Source of the DNA: Verrucomicrobiales bacterium
GTDB taxonomy: Bacteria; Verrucomicrobiota; Verrucomicrobiia; Limisphaerales; JAFMIX01
Assembly: GCA_017853785.1 (NCBI GenBank)
Contig: JAFMIX010000045.1
Coordinates: 1 to 11,901 of the forward strand
Direction of reading: 5' to 3'
DNA: 11,901 bases
Shown one piece after another: positions 7,181 through 11,901 of the stretch. The notes beneath the pieces are model-generated. The model ran no database searches. It had not been told where the DNA came from and saw nothing but the letters and a program-made list of their open reading frames with translations. The first letter of the stretch is position 1. Every line of letters begins with the position of its first letter. The position numbers and the translations under genes are program-made.

Positions 7181-9427
7181 TCAGTAAGTGAGTGTCACCG
7201 CCACGATGGCGCTGTAAAGAAAATCATCAACACTCCCCGGGCTCGGGCTGCCGTAGCCGGGCACGGGCGAGGTCGCGGTCTGGTAAATATCCTTGTAGCC
7301 CGCGCCGGGAATCAGCACGCCGAAACCGGCGGAGATGATGATGTTGTCCGTGAGCGCGGGGCGATATTGCATGCCAAGGCTCAAGTCCCAGCCGAGTTCA
7401 TGATCGGCCTTGTCGGTGAGCAGCGCGGTCTTGATGGGCGCGGTCTCGACGAGGCGGATGTAATTCGCATTTAGAAACGCGCGCAGCTTGGGTGTCACGT
7501 CGATCTCCATACCGAGGCCGGCGATAAACACGCCGGGGTTGACGAAGTTCGCCTGCCCCTCGGCCTTACTGGAGCGCATGGACGGCACGAGCGTGGCGCG
7601 CGGCTTGAGACCGACGCCGGTGCCGGCGAGATTGAAGCCTTGCCGCACATACCAACTGAACGGGCCGCCGGTGAAGTTCGGGTTGTCGAGGATCGTATCG
7701 AAGCCGGTGGCCGTGCCGTCGGTCGGGTCGCCGTCGCCGGACGCGTAGAAGAGCGACGCCTTGTAGCGCACCCAGTCGCGGTCGTAGGAAACTTCGAGCG
7801 CGGCCATCTGCGCGTTGAGGTCCACCGGGCGACCGGCGAGGCCGTTGAACTCGTCGTGGCCGAGCACTTGGTAAAAAGCGTGGCTCACATTCCAGCGGCC
7901 GATGTGGCCGTCACCCGCCCAACCGAGGTAGTAGGCGTGGACGGAATGTTCCTTGAGCGTGCCAAGTGGCTCGGGGCGCGTGAGGTTACCGTTGCGGTCG
8001 TAGTGCGTGTCGCCGTCGTCGAAGTTCGCGTGCAGGCTCATGGCGAGCGTGTAACCTTTCCAGATGAAATCCTGCCGGTAGGTATTCGCCACGACGACGA
8101 CTTGGTCGCGGTCGTCGAACGTGTTGAGGTCGGAATTAGTGTCTTTCTCGCGCATGGGGAAGACGCCGAGGTTGTATTGCCAGCGGTTGTTGTCCCAGTT
8201 GCCGAAGAAGCGCGCGCCGAGATTCACGTCGTTGAAGATGAAGCCGCGAAAGTCGGAGATGAACGCCTGATTGCCGAGCTTGAGCGCGCAAAAATCGTAG
8301 TTCTCGGAAAGATCTCCGAGGTGGAGTTCGAGGAACGCCTGTTGCAACGCGATGTGGCGATCCGTGCGGTCCGTGCCGCGCTGCGGGTTGGGGTTGATGA
8401 GATTATTCTCGCGTGTGTTGACGTAGTTGATATTGAAGACGGGTTCGAGTTCGATCGCCCAATGCACGGGCTGGAATACCGTCTCGCCCTTGAAGAGCGC
8501 CACGCGGAACGCGAAGTTCTGTTGCACGGCCTCCTGTTCGCTCGCGCCAAAAAACTCCGCGCTGCCCGCGCCCGCCGTGCTCACGCCGCTTGGCACGGGC
8601 ACGCGCCGCGCCTCAAACTCGGTGATGGAACTCGCGGTGAGATTCAGGAAAATGTCCTGCCCGATGACCGGCGCGTCGCCTTTGAGGATGCTCTGCTTGT
8701 AAGGATGCCACAGCATCGGCTGCGGCGTCTCGTAGGGGTTCTCGACCGAGCCTTGCGAGTAACGTTTCCACGGCGCGAAACCAATGCGCCAGCGGTTGGT
8801 CATCGGCTCGGAGTTGGGCGGGAAATTGTATCCGTCGTTGTGGCCGGGGTAGTGCGGGTTCTCCCACTGCTTCTTGATGTGCGCGGTGGCGCGGGCGTTC
8901 TCGCACGGCAATTCCAGCCCCGGCGGCAGCGGCTCTTTGCCAAAATTCCCGGCGGGCGGGGGCGGCGCGGGCAGGACCTCGGCGCGGCGGACGTCCTTGC
9001 GGGGCAACTGCAAATCCGCCGGCAGCGGCTCGCCGTTGAAGGCGGGCGCAGCAGGGACTTCGTTCGTGAAAAATGGCGGCGGGTTCTGCGGCGCGGGCTT
9101 GAGGTTGGCGCCGGGGTCGGGATTGAAAACTTCGGGCGGACGCGGCGCGGGGGCGTTCGTGGTGAACTGCAGTCGCCACGCCTCGAAATCGGCGGCGAGT
9201 TTCTGGATTTCCTCGGGCGTCAGTTCGGGCTGTGCGGTGCTGGGCTTCACGCCGGAATCGGGATTGAACTTTTCGGGCGAAGCCGGGGACCCGACGGTGC
9301 GGAACTGGCCCGGGAGGTTCGTCCCGGTGGTCGGCGTCGGGGTCGGCTCGACCGCCGGCAGGCTAGCCGCGCAAGCGAGGCCGGCCAGCAAGAGCCAATC
9401 GCAGGCCTGGCAGTAGAGACGCTTCAC
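7181..9427 (-). CDS. Outer-membrane beta-barrel (porin-like) protein with Pro-rich N-terminal arm
   Basis: Exported outer-membrane protein, 748 residues from the GTG at 9427. The frame stays open upstream to 9676, but that part only shadows the preceding gene, whereas VKRLYC...WLLLAGLACAASLPAVE at residues 1-27 is a signal peptide. Residues 28-180 form a Pro-rich arm with paired motifs: FNPDSG (54) and FNPDPG (101); FNGEPLPADLQLP (130) and FGKEPLPPGLELP (162). From about 210 to the end there are alternating amphipathic strands rich in Tyr, Trp, Phe and Asn/Asp turns, and the last strand IVAVTLTY ends on an aromatic residue, as barrels recognised by BamA do. There is no TonB box or plug domain, so it is not a BtuB-like receptor, and there is no CxxCH. 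Its stop almost touches the multihaem cytochrome start, supporting a porin-cytochrome pair. No close named family recognised. Confidence 0.8.
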   Translation of the reverse strand: MKRLYCQACDWLLLAGLACAASLPAVEPTPTPTTGTNLPGQFRTVGSPASPEKFNPDSGVKPSTAQPELTPEEIQKLAADFEAWRLQFTTNAPAPRPPEVFNPDPGANLKPAPQNPPPFFTNEVPAAPAFNGEPLPADLQLPRKDVRRAEVLPAPPPPAGNFGKEPLPPGLELPCENARATAHIKKQWENPHYPGHNDGYNFPPNSEPMTNRWRIGFAPWKRYSQGSVENPYETPQPMLWHPYKQSILKGDAPVIGQDIFLNLTASSITEFEARRVPVPSGVSTAGAGSAEFFGASEQEAVQQNFAFRVALFKGETVFQPVHWAIELEPVFNINYVNTRENNLINPNPQRGTDRTDRHIALQQAFLELHLGDLSENYDFCALKLGNQAFISDFRGFIFNDVNLGARFFGNWDNNRWQYNLGVFPMREKDTNSDLNTFDDRDQVVVVANTYRQDFIWKGYTLAMSLHANFDDGDTHYDRNGNLTRPEPLGTLKEHSVHAYYLGWAGDGHIGRWNVSHAFYQVLGHDEFNGLAGRPVDLNAQMAALEVSYDRDWVRYKASLFYASGDGDPTDGTATGFDTILDNPNFTGGPFSWYVRQGFNLAGTGVGLKPRATLVPSMRSSKAEGQANFVNPGVFIAGLGMEIDVTPKLRAFLNANYIRLVETAPIKTALLTDKADHELGWDLSLGMQYRPALTDNIIISAGFGVLIPGAGYKDIYQTATSPVPGYGSPSPGSVDDFLYSAIVAVTLTY

Positions 9428-9500
9428 GGGTGGATTATTTGCCGCCGGTGGCTGGCGAGGCAAGAAGCAATTCGGCGACCGGGCGGGCGGCGCTTTCCCT

Positions 9501-10556
9501 TCAAGGCAGCAGGAGCATTTCCGGGCGCAACCGGCCGATGCGCTGCGCGGGCAGGCGCGCATCCAGCGAGCCGGCGTGGGGTCGTTCCGCGTCCACATGG
9601 CCGTCGGCAAAGACGACGTTCGCCCTTTGCGCGTGGCGGAAATGGGCGTTGGGCATGGGGCTGTAGTCCACCGCATACCATTCCTCGAACATCGGATTGC
9701 TCGCGGACGCCGGGGCTTGAAACGTGTTGACCTGCGCGGTGTCGGCGAAGAGCGCGGTGCGGGTCGGGCGCGTGATGCGGCTGGTGTTTATGGGCTTGCC
9801 GAGCGGCCCGCCGAAGACCGCCGAACTGCCGCCGTAGCTGAAGATGACGTCCGTGCCCTTGCGTTTGAACTGCGGCGAACTCCACACCGGCGAAGGACAC
9901 AGCCGCACAGCGCTGCCTTGCAGATACGGCTGCAACGCACCGAGAGAAAGGTCGAACCGCCGGGAGCCTTCGCCGGCGGAAGGCGCTTCCAGCCAGCCGA
10001 ACCACAGCCATTGGCCCCCGTTGAAATTATTGGAAACGACGTAGGGAAAGGAGTCGCCGTTGTTCTCGCCCCAATACATCTGCGTGGCGAGGCCGAGTTG
10101 GCGGAGGTTGCTCGCGCACTTGATGCGCTGGGCGGATTCCTTGCTGCGGGCGAGCGCGGGCAGCAGCAGCGCGGCGAGAATTCCGATGATGGCGATGACC
10201 ACCAGCAGTTCAATGAGCGTGAAGGCGCTCATCACCCGCGCCGCCAACGGTTTCGGATACGGACAATGCCGACAACCCTGGGCGCAACAGTAACCGCGCC
10301 GCCGGAGATACGCGGCAGTGAACACCAGCCGCCCGTCCTCCAGATAAGTATCGCTTTCCGTATCCGCCGCCACGCAATCGCGGCAGATACAGGCGCGATT
10401 CCGTGCCGCCTCCGGCACGCGGGCAAGCAGCGCCGCGGGAATTTCCACGCTCGCACACCAACACGGGCCTTTGTGGGCCGCGCTGCTGCAAAGCTGGCAA
10501 TCGTTAGGGCCGCCGCAAAGCGGACAATGATCCGGGGCTGGCGCAGCGGGGTTCAC
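9501..10556 (-). CDS. Cys-rich CWC/DUF5522 domain in frame with a type II pseudopilin
   Basis: Continuous frame of 351 residues from a GTG at 10556 that overlaps the stop of the preceding gene (GTGA). Residues 1-100 hold 13 cysteines: CPLCG (11), CWC (32) and CICRDC (56), the pattern of the Cys_rich_CWC family, then LVFTAAYLRRRGYCC and GCRHCPY (77-100), the DUF5522 pattern. Both are small, probably metal-binding, cytoplasmic families without known function. Directly after comes a prepilin signal: basic residues, then SAFTLIELLVVIAIIGILAA (110-129) with Glu at mature position 5, a globular pilin part, and HAQRANVVFADGH at 308-320, the H-x9-DG type signature. An ATG at residue 109 could start the pilin separately, but that would leave a three-residue leader without charge. 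So it is either a true fusion or two products from one frame. The barrel gene follows after 73 nt. Confidence 0.82.
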   Translation of the reverse strand: MNPAAPAPDHCPLCGGPNDCQLCSSAAHKGPCWCASVEIPAALLARVPEAARNRACICRDCVAADTESDTYLEDGRLVFTAAYLRRRGYCCAQGCRHCPYPKPLAARVMSAFTLIELLVVIAIIGILAALLLPALARSKESAQRIKCASNLRQLGLATQMYWGENNGDSFPYVVSNNFNGGQWLWFGWLEAPSAGEGSRRFDLSLGALQPYLQGSAVRLCPSPVWSSPQFKRKGTDVIFSYGGSSAVFGGPLGKPINTSRITRPTRTALFADTAQVNTFQAPASASNPMFEEWYAVDYSPMPNAHFRHAQRANVVFADGHVDAERPHAGSLDARLPAQRIGRLRPEMLLLP

Positions 10557-11539
10557 GGGAGTTGGGCGCGGACGCGATAGTAAGCGCTGCCGCCGGGCGG
10601 ATTGGTATCGGTGAGAGTCAACGGGCCAGCACTACCCGGAGTCGGCGCGGTGACAGGAATCCAATTCCGCAGATCCACAGTGCGTTCGAGCACGTAGTTC
10701 CAATCGGTGACACCGGTGAATTGAACCGCGCCGGGAGCGGGCGCGGAAATTTTATCCACCGGCAGCGGCGAGGCGAAGGCAATTTTGTTCACCGTCCCGT
10801 GGGCCAGGATCGAACCGGCATAGACTATGCCGCCGTATTCGTTCGTATCCTGACCTTCTTCGTTGTAGCTGGCGATGGCGATGGTATCCACGGCAAAGTC
10901 GCCGAGGTCGGGGTTATGTCTGTTTTCATTGATCGGACCGATGGGGATGCCGTTGCTGGCGAGGGTAGTGCGCAAGGTCTGGTCGGCGGCCGTGTAGACA
11001 AGCACCGCCTGGTAATGCGCCCCGGGCACGAGTTCCAGCGGATCGGTGGAGACGTAGTCGAATTCGTTCGCGCTCGAAATCATCAGCGTGGTCACGGACG
11101 CGCCCTGCCCGGCATCGGGAAAATAGTTTAGTTCGACGAGATTCGGCGCCTGGTAGCCGGAGCCAATGACAAAGCCGCTTTCGGTCGCCGTCGCGTGGTG
11201 ATGCAGGCCGATGGCGATTTGAAAAGTATACGGTTTATCGGGGTTGATGCCGGTGGCGATGTTCTGCAAGGTGAAGTCCACGCTTAACATGAAGTTGCTC
11301 GCGCTAGTCACCGTCATCCCGAGCGGGTGATGGAAATAACTGTTCGGCTTGGAGGAATCCCAAGTGACGGCGAGGTTCTGGTTGGTGGCGTTCCACGCGA
11401 ACAGGTTCGTGTCGCCGAAGACCGCCCAACCGCGCGCGGCGGGGTCGGTGGCGAAATTCTCGGCGATGGTGAGCGCGGAGACAGGTTGAACGGCGAGCAG
11501 GCTGGCGAGCGCCAGAACGGATAAACGGATTTTGAGCAT
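10553..11539 (-). CDS. Secreted protein, ConA-like/jelly-roll appearance, first gene after the riboswitch
   Basis: Exported protein of 328 residues from the ATG at 11539; a TTG at 11554 would add five residues, but the ATG gives a textbook signal peptide (MLKIRLSVLALASLLAVQPVSA, 22 residues). Residues 25-250 look like an all-beta laminin-G/concanavalin-like domain: NFATDPAARGWAVFGDT, NLAVTWDSS, then FMLSVDFTLQNI and a FQIAIGL strand followed by a His triplet at 113-115. The C-terminal part (278-324: DWNYVLERTVDLRNW ... YYRVR) is the small exported module found at the end of many verrucomicrobial secreted proteins. There are no catalytic motifs I can name and no haem site. It is the first gene downstream of the cobalamin riboswitch, and its stop overlaps the next gene's GTG, so the two are translationally coupled. 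The function is not recognised; a surface or ligand-binding role is inference. Confidence 0.78.
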   Translation of the reverse strand: MLKIRLSVLALASLLAVQPVSALTIAENFATDPAARGWAVFGDTNLFAWNATNQNLAVTWDSSKPNSYFHHPLGMTVTSASNFMLSVDFTLQNIATGINPDKPYTFQIAIGLHHHATATESGFVIGSGYQAPNLVELNYFPDAGQGASVTTLMISSANEFDYVSTDPLELVPGAHYQAVLVYTAADQTLRTTLASNGIPIGPINENRHNPDLGDFAVDTIAIASYNEEGQDTNEYGGIVYAGSILAHGTVNKIAFASPLPVDKISAPAPGAVQFTGVTDWNYVLERTVDLRNWIPVTAPTPGSAGPLTLTDTNPPGGSAYYRVRAQLP

Positions 11540-11771
11540 GGACTGATCTTTCAATTTGCCCGCGAACGAACGCGGGACGGTTTTACGATTGAGAGACCAG
11601 CGCGCAGTCTGAAAACAACAATGCCTCCAGACTCCGGCAAAACGGGGAATGAAGGCATTCTACGAGTCCCGCCAAAAACAGATTGACGGGCTGGCCTCAT
11701 CCTTCTCTTTGCGGAGAAGTTGGCTGCAATCGGCGGTCCCAGACCGCCGCTACAACCCGACGAGCCCAACC
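11540..11771 (-). promoter_or_regulatory. Leader between the riboswitch aptamer and the first gene, candidate expression platform
   Basis: About 230 nt with no convincing gene. On the minus strand it holds four short hairpins in order: CGGCGGTC/GACCGCCG (11731-11749); CTTCTC/GAGAAG (11702-11719), which places AGAAGG just before an ATG at 11700; AATGCCT/AGGCATT (11620-11659, 26-nt loop), followed by GTTGTTTTC and therefore a weak terminator candidate; and CCCGCG/CGCGGG (11559-11576) ending 19 nt before the ATG at 11539. No strong U-tract terminator is present, so whether the switch acts on transcription or on translation cannot be decided by eye. No Shine-Dalgarno close to the consensus is seen before 11539. 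Confidence 0.5.
11731..11749. repeat. Small GC-rich palindrome, possible dispersed intergenic repeat
   Basis: Perfect 8-bp inverted repeat CGGCGGTC-CCA-GACCGCCG followed by CTACAACC. Palindromes of this form (GCGGTC...GACCGC next to CTACA) resemble REP-like intergenic elements I associate with verrucomicrobial genomes, but only one copy is in this window, so the repeat status is inference. It stands about 20 nt after the 3' end of the riboswitch aptamer. Confidence 0.5.
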
Positions 11772-11901
11772 AGATCGGTATCCTGACTTCGGACTTGTCC
11801 TCGCTCCCGCCTTCCCGGTCTCAGACCAGTGGCTGTGGGAGTTTGTATTCCGTTACAGTGGCGCAACCGTCCCCGACTCTCACGGGGTTCCCTGTCGCCT
11901 G
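11772..11901 (-). promoter_or_regulatory. Cobalamin (B12) riboswitch, 5' end cut by window edge
   Basis: RNA element that binds a cobalamin and normally lowers expression of downstream genes when B12 is plentiful. Read on the minus strand, the conserved parts come in the right order: AGGGAACC (11893-11886), a CCCCG/CGGGG stem (11887-11871), the core GCGCCACTGTAACGG (11864-11850), CAGCCACTGG (11835-11826), then GGGAAGGCG, and the B12 box AGTCAGGATACC (11788-11777). Only the outermost 5' strand closing the aptamer is missing past base 11901. The match to the Rfam cobalamin family is strong by eye; the adenosyl- versus hydroxo/methyl-cobalamin subtype is not decided. The next gene in its direction is the secreted protein at 10553-11539, at the head of a co-oriented four-gene block. 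Confidence 0.95.

Noticed and set aside
7181..9427. Barrel as a BtuB-like cobalamin receptor, suggested by the riboswitch
   Set aside because: No TonB box, no plug-domain motifs, and the Pro-rich arm occupies the place a plug would take.
9428..9676. Upstream extension of the barrel gene's frame
   Set aside because: The extra 83 residues are the out-of-frame reading of the pseudopilin C-terminus, and the signal peptide begins at the GTG at 9427.
7640..9730. 696-residue open frame on the plus strand opposite the barrel gene
   Set aside because: Same reason: antisense to a gene with a signal peptide and barrel strands, with no recognisable domain of its own.
11551..11700. Possible 49-codon upstream ORF in the riboswitch leader, starting right after AGAAGG
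   Set aside because: The purine run abuts the ATG with no spacing, and the product has no hydrophobic, pilin-like or domain signature; it overlaps several hairpins. A regulatory peptide is not excluded but not supported.
1..11901. tRNA, rRNA, CRISPR array, insertion sequence or phage genes
   Set aside because: Looked for clover-leaf ends, regularly spaced direct repeats, transposase motifs and terminal inverted repeats; none was seen.

Overview
The window looks like chromosomal DNA of a Verrucomicrobiota bacterium, probably of the Pedosphaera/Limisphaerales side. The evidence is two prepilin-type genes with the FTLIELLVVIAII helix and planctomycete/verrucomicrobial C-terminal signatures (VVFADGH; LWCYPDSANG), a secreted protein ending in a Y-x-LE-x-x-x-DL-x-x-W ... 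YYRVR module, a high-GC coding bias, and a multihaem cytochrome fused to LVIVD-like repeats. The taxonomic call is inference from protein style only.

Layout. (1) 1-1838, + strand: the 3' end of korA and complete korB (2-oxoacid:ferredoxin oxidoreductase), closed by an 18-bp perfect hairpin terminator with A and T tracts on both sides. (2) 1855-2669, - strand: a decayed, frameshifted prepilin-like pseudogene converging on that terminator. (3) 2802-3263, + strand: a stand-alone Nudix hydrolase. (4) 3271-11901, - strand: one long co-oriented block, read from high to low coordinates. It comprises a cobalamin riboswitch cut by the window edge, a leader of about 230 nt rich in small hairpins, a secreted protein with a jelly-roll look, a Cys-rich CWC/DUF5522 domain protein in frame with a type II pseudopilin, a 748-residue outer-membrane beta-barrel with a proline-rich N-terminal arm, and a 10-haem c-type cytochrome carrying a seven-repeat propeller.

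How it may work together. The tight junctions in block 4 suggest co-transcription: a GTGA stop/start overlap, a 72-nt gap, then a stop and start nearly touching. An outer-membrane barrel next to a large periplasmic multihaem cytochrome is the gene pairing expected of a porin-cytochrome electron conduit, a type reported from freshwater Verrucomicrobia genomes. What I find unusual is the B12 riboswitch at the head of the block. If it controls the whole block, cobalamin level would set expression of a secreted/pseudopilin/barrel/cytochrome surface system, which is not a usual B12 regulon. The second oddity is the in-frame Cys-rich domain ahead of the pseudopilin signal helix. Both are visible in the sequence; their functional reading is inference.
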